From NCBI GenBank assembly GCA_009777335.1, contig WRMC01000011.1:1-64000 (forward strand): DNA of 64,000 bases. Reading direction: 5' to 3'. Of the stretch, positions 36,447 through 44,943 are shown piece by piece (position 1 is the stretch's first letter; each line of letters starts with the position of its first letter). The DNA is from Treponema sp. (GTDB taxonomy: Bacteria; Spirochaetota; Spirochaetia; Treponematales; Breznakiellaceae). The position numbers and the translations under genes were made by a program. Below the pieces are notes generated by a model, which did no database searches, was not told the DNA's origin, and saw only the letters and a program-made list of their open reading frames with translations.

Positions 36447-36818
36447 GTGGATGAAAAACCCAAGCGAATAATTGTGGTTGATGATGATATTACCAACCTT
36501 AATATAGCCCGGAATGCCCTGGTTCAAAAATACGATATCTTTACCATCCCCTCGGGGGAGAAGCTCTTCCAAATCCTCGAGCGCATCGTTCCGGATCTCA
36601 TCCTTTTAGACCTGGAAATGCCCAACATGAACGGCTACGAAGTCCTGGCGGCCCTGAAGGGCAAGGAAGAAACGGCCAAGATCCCGGTCATTTTTGTCAC
36701 CGCCACTTTGGATGCAGAACGGCGGCAAAAGGGGATAGATTTGGGGGCCGTGGACTACATTACCAAGCCCTTTAATCAGGAGCATCTTCTGGATTGCATA
36801 GCCGCCAACCTGTCCTAG
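36447..36818 (+). CDS. Single-domain response regulator (CheY-like receiver)
   Basis: 123 residues from GTG 36447, with GGGGAGG at 9-10 bp spacing. Acidic pocket in VVDDDITN, phosphoacceptor Asp in LILLDLEMPN (about 56), Thr in FVTATLD and Lys in YITKPFN. There is no output domain, so it acts by binding a partner. No histidine kinase gene is within the window. A lipoprotein gene follows 8 bp later. Confidence 0.85.
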   Translation: MDEKPKRIIVVDDDITNLNIARNALVQKYDIFTIPSGEKLFQILERIVPDLILLDLEMPNMNGYEVLAALKGKEETAKIPVIFVTATLDAERRQKGIDLGAVDYITKPFNQEHLLDCIAANLS

Positions 36819-36826
36819 GGGGTCCC

Positions 36827-37588
36827 ATGAAGCTCTCGTCCTTTTCCAAACACTGCCTATTGGGCCTGGTCTTGCTCATTCTGCTCTTGGCTTCTGGCTG
36901 TGCCAGCGAAGGGAGGGACCGGGGTTTTTACTTTACCGCCCAGCCCAGGTCCGACGGGGTCCTTATCCAGTTTTTTAACATCCCTGCCAGCACCATCCAT
37001 CTTTCTATTTCCCTGGGGGATATCACCGACGAGCAACTCCTGCTGCACCAGATCCTCCTTTGGGATAACCAGGTCTATGATTTTGTCAGCCCCCAGAATG
37101 ACCTTAGTGTCCTGGGGCCCCAGAGGACCCTGCTCTTCCCCTTTGCCCAGGCAGGGAATGAATATGAGGTCTTTGCCATCATCTATACCTCTTTGGATCT
37201 GGAAGAGTTCACCTATCATTCCGAAATGGTGGTCGCCCGGGGGGGCATACATCTGGCCAATAGGCCCGTCCTGGAATTCTCATCCGATAACCGTACCTTG
37301 CTTCTTTCTGAGGTTCCCCGGTTTACCGAGGAGCTGGAGTATTCATCCGAGGGGCGCTATAGCTACGGGGTCATGGTAATTACCAACGATGGTTATGCCT
37401 ATGGAGGGGGTGGGAACTGGGACGGCCTCTCCTTTCCGGCCCACGAGATTTATACGAGCTCCCAGGCTCGTTACGGGTTCCGGGGCCGCCTTCCCGTGGT
37501 TGGATCTCTCCAGGCTAATGTGATGCACCGGAATCTTTCGTGGCTCGTGGGAATCGCTCGGACCGAAGAGGTCCACATGTGGTTTTGA
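36827..37588 (+). CDS. Uncharacterised lipoprotein
   Basis: 253 residues with a signal peptide ending LLASGC (Cys about 21), so it is membrane-anchored. The rest is beta-rich with no catalytic motif that I recognise; it contains YGGGGNWDGLSF and a repeated pattern of short aliphatic strands. The start is ATG 36827 behind GGGGGTCCC; a frame from 36794 overlaps the receiver gene and lacks a signal peptide start. It is likely co-transcribed with the receiver. Function unknown. Confidence 0.6.
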   Translation: MKLSSFSKHCLLGLVLLILLLASGCASEGRDRGFYFTAQPRSDGVLIQFFNIPASTIHLSISLGDITDEQLLLHQILLWDNQVYDFVSPQNDLSVLGPQRTLLFPFAQAGNEYEVFAIIYTSLDLEEFTYHSEMVVARGGIHLANRPVLEFSSDNRTLLLSEVPRFTEELEYSSEGRYSYGVMVITNDGYAYGGGGNWDGLSFPAHEIYTSSQARYGFRGRLPVVGSLQANVMHRNLSWLVGIARTEEVHMWF

Positions 37589-37620
37589 GGCTCGTGCGGC
37601 AGAGAGTTGCCGCACAAGCC
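37589..37620. terminator. Hairpin between two convergent lipoprotein genes
   Basis: GGCTCGTGCGGCA/TGCCGCACAAGCC forms a 4 + 8 bp stem with one mismatch and a 6-nt loop. It lies directly after the stop at 37588 and 15 bp before the opposite stop. There is no T-run, so termination is uncertain; it may be a bidirectional stop or an mRNA end stabiliser. Confidence 0.5.
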
Positions 37621-37635
37621 CTAAGTTCTATGTAT

Positions 37636-38451
37636 TTACCAGCTTTCTGATTCGTAACCCAAAGACAGTAACAGAGCCTTGGATTCCTCGGAGATGTTGG
37701 GGCAGCCGTCAAAGACCACGCCGCCAAACTCTATGCTCGTTACCGAGGGATGGACCGTGACGGTGGTAAGGGCGTTGATCCTCTGGAAGGCCCCTTCATC
37801 GATATACCTAATGGTAGAAGGCAGGCTGATGCTGGTGATGTTGTTGTTCATCTCAAAAGCAAAGCGGCCCACCCGCTGTATCCCCTCGGGGATAACCAGT
37901 TCGCCCCGGATGGCGGCGGTGCGGAAGGTCTCGTCGGGGATATAGGTTACCGCCCGGGGCCATTCAGGCATGGTGGTAATTCCCGATGCGGAGAAAACCG
38001 AGTGGCCTATGCTCCGGATATTGGGGGGCAGGGTAATGGTCTGTAATTGGCTGGTACGGTGAAAGACCCCGTCGCCTATGACTTCCAGGGTGCTGGGGAG
38101 CCTAATTTCGGCCAGGCGGTTACAGCCAAAGAAGGCTGCCGTGTTGGCGGGTCCCATGTCCCCCTGAATCTCTACCACCCCTTCGGGGACTATGATAGAG
38201 AAAAGGGCACCCACCCTGCTGAATGATTGGGGTCCCAGGATTTTTACCGGAAGGCCCCCAAAGGTGGCGGGGATGATAATGTCCCTGGTATTACTGGTAT
38301 AACGGTCTATGATGACCCCGGTACCGTCAGGGGTGGTGGAGGTGTTAAAGTGCGCCGCCCGGGTAGGCCTGGTGGTGCCTCCTTCTCCGCAGCCCGTAAA
38401 GCCTAAAATGAGGGCCAGGGCCAGTCCAATGCTTATAAGTCTGAATTTCAT
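37636..38451 (-). CDS. Leucine-rich-repeat (BspA-like, LRR_5) lipoprotein
   Basis: 271 residues, lipobox LGFTGC (Cys about 21). It then has repeats of the LRR_5/BspA type with the pattern IxLPxxIxxIGxxxFxxx, visible as ITLPPNIRSIGHSVF, ISLPSTIRYIDEGAF and LVIPEGIQRVGRFAF. Such proteins are surface adhesins or binding proteins in treponemes and oral bacteria. About six repeats are seen. Confidence 0.85.
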   Translation of the reverse strand: MKFRLISIGLALALILGFTGCGEGGTTRPTRAAHFNTSTTPDGTGVIIDRYTSNTRDIIIPATFGGLPVKILGPQSFSRVGALFSIIVPEGVVEIQGDMGPANTAAFFGCNRLAEIRLPSTLEVIGDGVFHRTSQLQTITLPPNIRSIGHSVFSASGITTMPEWPRAVTYIPDETFRTAAIRGELVIPEGIQRVGRFAFEMNNNITSISLPSTIRYIDEGAFQRINALTTVTVHPSVTSIEFGGVVFDGCPNISEESKALLLSLGYESESW

Positions 38452-38545
38452 GGTTCTCTCCTGCCAAGTTTGCTTTTGCCCTTCGGGCTATAAAAACGGT
38501 GCCCCAGCTTAGGCAGGGACCCGGTTTTCTACCATATATTGGTTG

Positions 38546-38941
38546 CTATAAATCCACTTCTACGGGGTCTTTTCCGGCCTCGTAGACCAGACAAAGGGCC
38601 TCTTCCAAATAAAAAAAACCACACTCCGAAAGGTTACCCTGGTACATCACCTTGATCCTGGGGGCCTGGTCAAAACAGTGGTTCCTGGCTTCTTCGGACT
38701 CATCCAGGACCGCCTTGCCGTAGATCCGTATCCAGTCCCGGTTAACCTTCATGGCGGAGATGGAAATTTTTGGGTTACTGGTGATCTGCTGGAATACCTT
38801 CTTGCTCTTTCCCATACTAAAATAGAATTTCCCCTGGTATTCCATGTTAGATCCAAAGGGCCGCAGCTCCGGCTGCCCCTCATGGGAGGTGGCAATAAAA
38901 TAGACCCCCGCCTCCCTTAAGAAATCTGCACCCTTTCCCAT
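38546..38941 (-). CDS. Pyridoxamine 5'-phosphate oxidase-like flavin-binding protein
   Basis: 131 residues with the split-barrel FMN-binding fold of the PNPOx-like group: FIATSHEGQPELRPFG, YFSMGKSKKVFQQITSNP and CGFFYLEEALCLVY. It lacks the catalytic extensions of true pdxH. It is a stand-alone gene whose substrate is unknown. Confidence 0.8.
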   Translation of the reverse strand: MGKGADFLREAGVYFIATSHEGQPELRPFGSNMEYQGKFYFSMGKSKKVFQQITSNPKISISAMKVNRDWIRIYGKAVLDESEEARNHCFDQAPRIKVMYQGNLSECGFFYLEEALCLVYEAGKDPVEVDL

Positions 38942-39060
38942 TCCTTACTCCCTATAAAAATAATAACCATTATACCCGCTTTTTTCCAGACTGACAAGAA
39001 AAATTCAGCCCCTTCACCCCCTGTGAATAGTTAGCCCCCCATGTTAGACTCTGCCTTACA

Positions 39061-40425
39061 GTGAACATCCTTTCAATGAAGGAGAAATGGAACAACCGGG
39101 CCTTGTTCCACCTCCTGTGGCCCCTTATTGTTGAGCAGCTCCTGGCAGTCACCATGGGAGCCGTTGATACCCTCATGGTGAGCCCCGTAGGGGAGCATGC
39201 CGTCTCCGGGGTCAACGTGGTTGATAACATAAACAACTTTCTTATTATCGGCTTTATTGCCCTCTGTACTGGAGGGGCCGTGGTGTCCAGCCAGTATGTG
39301 GGCCGGGGGGACCATAAAAACGCCGCCTTCGCCTCGAAGCAGCTGGTTTATTTGGTGACGGTAATCTCGGTGGTAATCTGCGTGTTTGCGGTCCTCTTTC
39401 GGTCCCAGGTGGTCACCTTTTTCTACGGTGACCTGGATGATGATGTCATGGGGTCCGCCATGACCTATTTTTTCATCATCGCCCTTTCCTATCCCATGCT
39501 GGGGATCTACAACGCCTGTGCGGCCCTCTTTCGATCCGCCGGGAACAGCCAGATCCCCATGCAGGTTTCGGTGGTCCGGAACATCCTTCACATAGGGGGA
39601 AATTTCCTCTTTGTCCATGGCCTGGGCATGGGGGTGGCGGGAGTGGCCCTCTCGGCCCTGATAGTCCGCACCGCCGCAGGGCTCATCCTCTTGGTCATGC
39701 TCATCCGGGACAAAAAGATCCCCGTCACCCTTTCGGGGATCTTTAGCACCAGGTTTGATCTGGCCATGACGAAACGGATCCTCAACATGGGGGTCCCGGC
39801 GGGGCTGGAAAATTCCATGTTCCAGTTTGGCAGGCTCTTAACCCAGCGGATCTTTCCCACCTTTGGGACCCCGGTAATCGCCGCCAATGCGGTGGCGGGG
39901 ATCATTAATTCCTTTTCTTTTATGATTGGCAACGGCTACAGTGTAGCCATCCTTACGGTGGTGGGCCAGTGCATAGGCGCCGGGGACTACGAGGCCGCCA
40001 AGGGGAACACGAAGAAGCTCATCCTTCTAACCTGGTTTACCCTGGCCCTGATCAGCGGCCTTACCCTGATCTTTAGGGTCCCCCTTATCAGCCTCTTTAA
40101 CCTGAGCCCCGAAGCCATCGAAACGGCGGACCACTTTATCCGAATCCACGGGATCTCCATGATCCTGGGCTGGACCATAAGCTTTGCCTTCCCTGCTGCC
40201 CTAAGGGCTGCCGGAGATGCCCGCTATGTGATGGTGGTGGGGACCCTCTCCATGTGGATAGTCCGGGTTTCCTTTGCCTACCTTCTGACCTTTACCTTTG
40301 GCCTGGGTCCCATAGGGGTTTGGCTGGCCATGGGAGGGGACTTCATGGTCCGGGGCCTCTGCTTTTTCCTTCGCTGGCGGGGGGGACGCTGGCAGAACAT
40401 AAAAGTAATAGACACGAAGGAATAA
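39061..40425 (+). CDS. MATE-family efflux transporter
   Basis: 454 residues, about twelve spans in two six-helix halves. It contains PLIVEQLLAVTMGAVDTLMV near the N-terminus and the second-half repeat GVPAGLENSMFQFGRL. MATE carriers exchange drugs or metabolites for Na+ or H+. Start GTG 39061 or ATG 39076; neither has a good ribosome site. It lies 18 bp before the hexokinase gene. Confidence 0.88.
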   Translation: MNILSMKEKWNNRALFHLLWPLIVEQLLAVTMGAVDTLMVSPVGEHAVSGVNVVDNINNFLIIGFIALCTGGAVVSSQYVGRGDHKNAAFASKQLVYLVTVISVVICVFAVLFRSQVVTFFYGDLDDDVMGSAMTYFFIIALSYPMLGIYNACAALFRSAGNSQIPMQVSVVRNILHIGGNFLFVHGLGMGVAGVALSALIVRTAAGLILLVMLIRDKKIPVTLSGIFSTRFDLAMTKRILNMGVPAGLENSMFQFGRLLTQRIFPTFGTPVIAANAVAGIINSFSFMIGNGYSVAILTVVGQCIGAGDYEAAKGNTKKLILLTWFTLALISGLTLIFRVPLISLFNLSPEAIETADHFIRIHGISMILGWTISFAFPAALRAAGDARYVMVVGTLSMWIVRVSFAYLLTFTFGLGPIGVWLAMGGDFMVRGLCFFLRWRGGRWQNIKVIDTKE

Positions 40426-40443
40426 TGGGTTCATACTATTTGT

Positions 40444-41820
40444 ATGAGCACGAAATTTAACCCCGACGCATTGAACGAATTTGCCCGCTACCATGGGTTT
40501 CATTACGGAAAAATAGACCCCATCGATCTTCTCCAAGATTGCCTCCTGGAAATGGAGCGGGGGCTTAGGGGCTCTCCTTCGAGCCTCCCCATGATCCCTG
40601 CCTACATAAGCCCCCAGTCAAAGCTGGAGCCCGGCAAAACGGTCCTGGCTCTGGATGCGGGGGGGACCAACCTCCGGGGGGCCCTGGTAAAATTCGATGC
40701 CCAGGGCAAGGCCATCCCCGGTGAAAGCCGGCGGGCCCCCATGCCCGGCACCGAGGGGCCCCTTAGCGCCGAGGCCTTCTTTGACGGCATCGCCGCCGTC
40801 GCCGCCCCCCTTATCGAAGCATCTGGCGAAAAGGTCGAGGGCATAGGCTTTTGTTTTTCCTATAATATGGATATTACCGAAGAAGCGGATGGAATTTTAC
40901 GGGCCTTTAGCAAGGAAGTAGAGGCTCCGGATGTGATAGGCAAGCACATAGGGGCCGGTTTACGGGAGGCCCTGGTCCGGCGGAATTGCAAGGTCCCTGA
41001 CAATATTATTTTACTCAACGATACGGTGGCTACCCTCCTGTCGGGGCTGGCGGGAATCCCGGCCCCCGGAGGCCACTGGCAGGGGGAAGACCGCTTTGGG
41101 ACCGAGGGGGGACCCATGGTGGGCTTCATCCTTGGGACGGGCCTTAACACCGCCTACCCGGAAAAGCGGATCCCCAAGATAGGCTTTGATTCCCCCCAGC
41201 CCCAGATCGTGGTGGTAGAATCTGGAGGCTTTGCCCATCGCTGCATGGGCCCCCTGGATCTGGACTTTGACCGGGGAACCAGGGTCCCCGGAGCCCACAC
41301 CCTGGAAAAACTCAGTGCCGGGGGCTACCTGGGGCCTTTAAGCTTTCATATCCTCCGGCAGGCCCATAAGGAGGGGCTCCTGGTCTTTAAGCGGGCCGAT
41401 GAGTTCTTTGCCCGCCCCAGCCTGGAGGCCAAGGATATTTCGGCCTTCATGAACGAGCCCTTTTCCCAGAAGGGCCCCATAGCAGAATTGTTTGCCCAGG
41501 ACGAAGGGGACGCCATAAGCAGCATGGGTTACCTCATTGCGCTTATAACCCAAAGAGCCGGTCTAATGGCCGCGTCGGTCACCGCGGCGGCAGCGGTAAA
41601 GGCCACCGAGGCCTACAACAACCCCCGCAACCTGGACCCCTTTGTGCCGGTCCGCATAGCTGTCGAGGGGACTACCTACCTCCAATACAAGGGACTGCGG
41701 GAGGCCACCGAAGCATACCTGCAGATCATGCTGACCAAGGACGGGCCCCGGACCTATACTATAGCTCCGGTGGAACAGGCATCTCTCTTTGGGGCCGCCG
41801 TGGCCGCCCTCAGCAAGTAG
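40444..41820 (+). CDS. Hexokinase, eukaryote-type
   Basis: 458 residues. It has the hexokinase family layout of ATP and sugar motifs: LALDAGGTNLRGALV near residue 75, GFCFSYNMDI, LLNDTVATLLSG, and the ATP-binding VRIAVEGTTYLQ near the C-terminus. It phosphorylates glucose or other hexoses at the start of glycolysis. As I recall, T. pallidum has one such gene; most bacteria use ROK or glk-type glucokinases instead. ATG 40444 is 18 bp after the MATE stop. Confidence 0.85.
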   Translation: MSTKFNPDALNEFARYHGFHYGKIDPIDLLQDCLLEMERGLRGSPSSLPMIPAYISPQSKLEPGKTVLALDAGGTNLRGALVKFDAQGKAIPGESRRAPMPGTEGPLSAEAFFDGIAAVAAPLIEASGEKVEGIGFCFSYNMDITEEADGILRAFSKEVEAPDVIGKHIGAGLREALVRRNCKVPDNIILLNDTVATLLSGLAGIPAPGGHWQGEDRFGTEGGPMVGFILGTGLNTAYPEKRIPKIGFDSPQPQIVVVESGGFAHRCMGPLDLDFDRGTRVPGAHTLEKLSAGGYLGPLSFHILRQAHKEGLLVFKRADEFFARPSLEAKDISAFMNEPFSQKGPIAELFAQDEGDAISSMGYLIALITQRAGLMAASVTAAAAVKATEAYNNPRNLDPFVPVRIAVEGTTYLQYKGLREATEAYLQIMLTKDGPRTYTIAPVEQASLFGAAVAALSK

Positions 41821-41835
41821 GGTTACACGAGGTGT

Positions 41836-42252
41836 ATGATGAAGCCTAAGCTTGCCCTTGCCCTTCTGGCTTTAATTGTTTGTCTTGGCTTTCTTTCGTG
41901 CCGGACCAGCCCCGAGGTGAATACCTCCATAGAAGGCATCTGGGATCGCCGGGATATAGTCATTTCCATTAGCGGATCTACCGGAGTCTTTACCCAGATT
42001 AATCCCAACACCCAATGGCGCCGGGTCTTAGAGAGGGGCTCCATAGGCATAGGGGCCCAGAACATGCGGAACATCACCCGGACCGGCCCCCTTAGCTGGA
42101 CCGCCCAGGTCTTACGGTTCAACGAGGGGACCTACGAAATAACCGGCTGGTCCGATGCCCAGATCACCATGGCCGAAGACGGATTATCTATCCATATCCT
42201 GGTGAGCGGGGTGGCAAACCCGGAACACACCTACCGGAGAGTGGTAAACTAG
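41836..42252 (+). CDS. Small lipoprotein
   Basis: 138 residues, lipobox LGFLSC (Cys about 22). The mature part is a small beta-rich domain of lipocalin-like pattern beginning with SIEGIWDRRDIVISISGSTG and ending HTYRRVVN. I do not recognise a named family. It follows the hexokinase gene by 15 bp and converges with the DUF932 gene, overlapping it by 4 bp. Confidence 0.6.
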   Translation: MMKPKLALALLALIVCLGFLSCRTSPEVNTSIEGIWDRRDIVISISGSTGVFTQINPNTQWRRVLERGSIGIGAQNMRNITRTGPLSWTAQVLRFNEGTYEITGWSDAQITMAEDGLSIHILVSGVANPEHTYRRVVN

Positions 42253-43205
42253 GACTGCTTGGTCTTAATAAAAGTTTCGTGAATCCGCTGACTGTCGCTT
42301 ATGAATTTTGAACTAAGCAGGTTAGCGGACGATACCGTATTGGTAAAATAATTGTAGACACTCCAAAGGGAAGTATCATCCCTTAGGACCACCGTATCTT
42401 GAATAAATTCCCCCGAAAGATGGTGCTCCTTTAAGTGTGAAGCTTTCATGAGGGGTTCCCTTTTCTTGTTGGTCTTTATGTTCACATCCACATGGCCCGA
42501 ATGTTCTAAAATCGAAATAACATTCTTTCTCAAAGATAGGGGGAGCTGCTTTTCGGAAAAAATATCGTCCTTTTTTTCAGATAAGGATGAGTCATTGAGT
42601 TCATTGTAACGCCTTGACATATTGCCAAGGCTGTCAAAGGAGCGATGTATAAAGGAACGCATGTCCAGGTTTTTGAGGCCCTTCCAGTTTTTGGGAGTCA
42701 CCGCGAAAAACGAGCTCTTTACCCCTGGGTGGCTGGCCACCATCCCATTGGCACAGATCACCCTATAGGCCCCAAAATGGACCTCCAGGGCCGGCCGGGG
42801 CCCTATAATCGAAGACCTTAATATGATGGAAGGGTAGACAGCCAGACCATCGGGGGTCTCCATGTCTTCATTGAATAAGTAATGCTGAAAGAGGGCCTTT
42901 CCATCACCTTCCAGGTTAGATATCAATAACTTGGTCGGAAGGTTAATTTTGCTCAACTGGTCATTCAACCAGTCCACTGCGTCGATATAGGTAATTAAGG
43001 GCCGGTCTTTACTAACTTCTCCGTAATTGGTAAAGGTATTCTGAACAGGTGATTTAACTGAAACCATCTGGAATTTTGATACAAACTGGTTCTCCGCCGA
43101 GATAAGATCCTCCCTTAAGATATTCAAGTTGGAATATTGCTTTTTATCTGCTGTTAGTTCTACCCCTTTTAATTCGTCCCATGTAGGTTCACTGATAGTT
43201 TCCAT
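42249..43205 (-). CDS. DUF932-like protein (plasmid/phage type)
   Basis: 318 residues from ATG 43205, with GGAAGGAG eight to nine bases upstream; the upstream ATG 43223 gives 324 residues. It has the DUF932 features VICANGMVASHP near the middle and VYNYFTNTVSSANLLS near the end. DUF932 proteins are common on plasmids and phages and have no established enzyme activity. It forms the left border of the accessory island and is more AT-rich than the hexokinase region. Confidence 0.7.
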   Translation of the reverse strand: METISEPTWDELKGVELTADKKQYSNLNILREDLISAENQFVSKFQMVSVKSPVQNTFTNYGEVSKDRPLITYIDAVDWLNDQLSKINLPTKLLISNLEGDGKALFQHYLFNEDMETPDGLAVYPSIILRSSIIGPRPALEVHFGAYRVICANGMVASHPGVKSSFFAVTPKNWKGLKNLDMRSFIHRSFDSLGNMSRRYNELNDSSLSEKKDDIFSEKQLPLSLRKNVISILEHSGHVDVNIKTNKKREPLMKASHLKEHHLSGEFIQDTVVLRDDTSLWSVYNYFTNTVSSANLLSSKFISDSQRIHETFIKTKQS

Positions 43206-43338
43206 CTGGTATACTCCTTCCATTGTTTATCTTCTATATGGTAACTCATTGGTCTATCAGGGAGTGAGAGATCAAGAGGAGAATTTCTGATAAAAAAGTA
43301 TAAAACAAATTAAATTTTATGGTAAAATAGCCTATTAG

Positions 43339-43620
43339 GAGGTAGAGCAGTACCTCCAGGCAGTGGAGAATGCGGACCATAAGGAGTACGGTGGTATGTT
43401 TGAAGCGGCAATTGAAAGCATCCTTGAGGAGCGGGAAGAGGCCAGAGCTGCGGGTAAAGCTCAAGGTAAAGCTGAAGGCATTACTGAAGGAGCTGAACAG
43501 AAAGCTCTGGAGATAGCCCAAGCTATGGTGGATTTGAATCTCCCCCTTGAGACCATAGTAGTTGCTACTAAGCTAGATCCTCAGCAGATAGAAAAGTTGG
43601 TGACGAAGAAAGGGTTGTAG
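43339..43620 (+). pseudogene. Rpn-family C-terminal remnant
   Basis: A 93-codon frame with no proper start. It matches the last third of the intact Rpn gene at 44944-45945 (EEVEQYLxAVExADHKEYGG, then AIESILEEREEARA), including near-identical DNA for about 110 bp, then diverges with its own tail (EGAEQKALEIAQAM). This is the stump of a second Rpn gene, or a partial duplication. Confidence 0.8.
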
Positions 43621-43785
43621 GTTGCTGGGTATGGAAGGTATTGGAGAGTGTTTTTTGATGAGTACCACCATGGGGTCATTATCGACCGCTCTGAGTACAA
43701 TTCTGTGCTTGAAAATGTTTATTCTATCAGTGCGGGTACATTAAGTACACCAGTATTTAACAGTTACCCTGGGTGGTTTCGATGA
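43621..43785 (+). pseudogene. 54-codon fragment coupled to a secreted-protein gene
   Basis: An open frame directly after the Rpn stump's TAG, reading YGRYWRVFFDEYHHGVIIDR and ending FNSYPGWFR. It has no start codon in a good position. Its TGA overlaps the ATG at 43782 (ATGA). It looks like the last part of a larger gene, possibly a polymorphic toxin tip, followed by a coupled partner gene. No family is recognised. Confidence 0.35.
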
Positions 43786-44414
43786 AAATATTTTTTTTGC
43801 TATTAAATATATTTGTTCATAGTATGTTATTTGGGCAACGTATAACTATTAATGAATTCCGCGAATTGTCATTGGAAAATAAAGTTGAATACTATTTTGA
43901 TAACTTTGTTGGTATTCCTCATAGAACAAGTCATTCATTATGGGCTGGTACCATTGTTTCCCATCATGGCAAGGCTGTAGTCCCATATATTAAAGAACAA
44001 CTAAAAACAGCAACTTATTTCACGTATAGAGAAGAGCCAATAGATGACACTTTATCACTGATAGCTTATATATTATCAAGTTTAAACAGGGCATCTCTTT
44101 ACCCTCAATATTATCTATCAAGTGGTGTACCAGAATTTATATTATATGAAGAAGAAATTCGATGGTTTTACAATGAATACATGAAACGTATCAATGAGTA
44201 TGTTTTATTATATAGAATAATAGATGAAAACGTGATGCTTAATATGATTCATATCAGTTTTATTGCTAGAAATCAAGAGGACCTTTTTCAATTTTTTGGT
44301 TATCCTTATTATCGAGGTATACCCGTAAATTTACAAGGTAATGAAATGAAAAAATTTTTTGAAGAAAGACTTGGCATTCAGAATTTATTAATTACCATTC
44401 CTTATATAGAATGA
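43782..44414 (+). CDS. Exported protein of unknown function, possible immunity protein
   Basis: 210 residues. The N-terminus is a short signal peptide (MKIFFLLLNIFVHSMLFGQ), and the mature part is helical and aromatic-rich (YYFDNFVGIPHRTSH, IRWFYNEYMKRI). It is very AT-rich and lies in a toxin-like neighbourhood. The ATGA overlap with the preceding fragment is the usual arrangement of a toxin with its immunity protein. Three upstream codons (ATG 43773) are alternative. No known domain is recognised. Confidence 0.5.
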   Translation: MKIFFLLLNIFVHSMLFGQRITINEFRELSLENKVEYYFDNFVGIPHRTSHSLWAGTIVSHHGKAVVPYIKEQLKTATYFTYREEPIDDTLSLIAYILSSLNRASLYPQYYLSSGVPEFILYEEEIRWFYNEYMKRINEYVLLYRIIDENVMLNMIHISFIARNQEDLFQFFGYPYYRGIPVNLQGNEMKKFFEERLGIQNLLITIPYIE

Positions 44415-44493
44415 ATTCTTAAATCTATTTTTAATATATAATCTTGATGTAAATTACATAGTCAAGTTAAATAAAAGATCTAAGGAAGAAAAA

Positions 44494-44667
44494 ATGATTA
44501 GTGGATTTTTAATGATAACAATTGGAATTAATTTTTTATTAATAGGATATAATATTGTTAAAATGAAATGGAAAGATGAGAAAATAAAGATGAAACATGA
44601 ATCCAAATTTAGGAAATTAGGATTTTTGTTCTTAATTTTTGGTATATTTCGAATTATTTTGAATTAA
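44494..44667 (+). CDS. Small two-span membrane protein (57 aa)
   Basis: 57 residues: a first hydrophobic span (FLMITIGINFLLIGYNIV), a basic loop (KMKWKDEKIKMKHESKFRK) and a second span (LGFLFLIFGIFRIIL). Ribosome site AAGGAAG precedes ATG 44494. It is in the AT-rich part of the island, 79 bp after the exported protein. It could belong to the same toxin/immunity cassette. Function unknown. Confidence 0.5.
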   Translation: MISGFLMITIGINFLLIGYNIVKMKWKDEKIKMKHESKFRKLGFLFLIFGIFRIILN

Positions 44668-44687
44668 AATAAAAACAGCTATAATAA

Positions 44688-44843
44688 TCAAGGTAGCTTC
44701 TCAGATAGATATGCACCAAAAACCCATGCTTCTTGATCTTCTATTTTATACCAATGGTCTACATGTCCATCGATAGTATCAGATCCCAGGGGAATTAAAT
44801 TTGCTTTTATATTTCCATTTTGTATTAGAAAAATCAAAAAACT
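44688..44843 (-). pseudogene. Remnant resembling the end of a bacterial SH3-domain protein
   Basis: A 51-codon stop-to-stop frame with no start. It ends DGHVDHWYKIEDQEAWVFGA, which fits the end of bacterial SH3_3 domains (WYKV...GWVFGxYLS). Upstream the frame is broken by a stop. This is probably a decayed lipoprotein gene cut by rearrangement of the island. Confidence 0.4.
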
Positions 44844-44943
44844 CTAATTTATCCAATGAAGAAGGATGTATAAAAATATTTAGAAATTCCTTCAATTTCG
44901 AAGTAAAATGCAATTTCTCCTCCGTATAGGTATAGGAGGATAT

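Noticed and set aside
37589-37620. Classical rho-independent terminator
   Set aside because: The stem is good but no T-run follows on either strand, so it is listed only as a hairpin with modest confidence.
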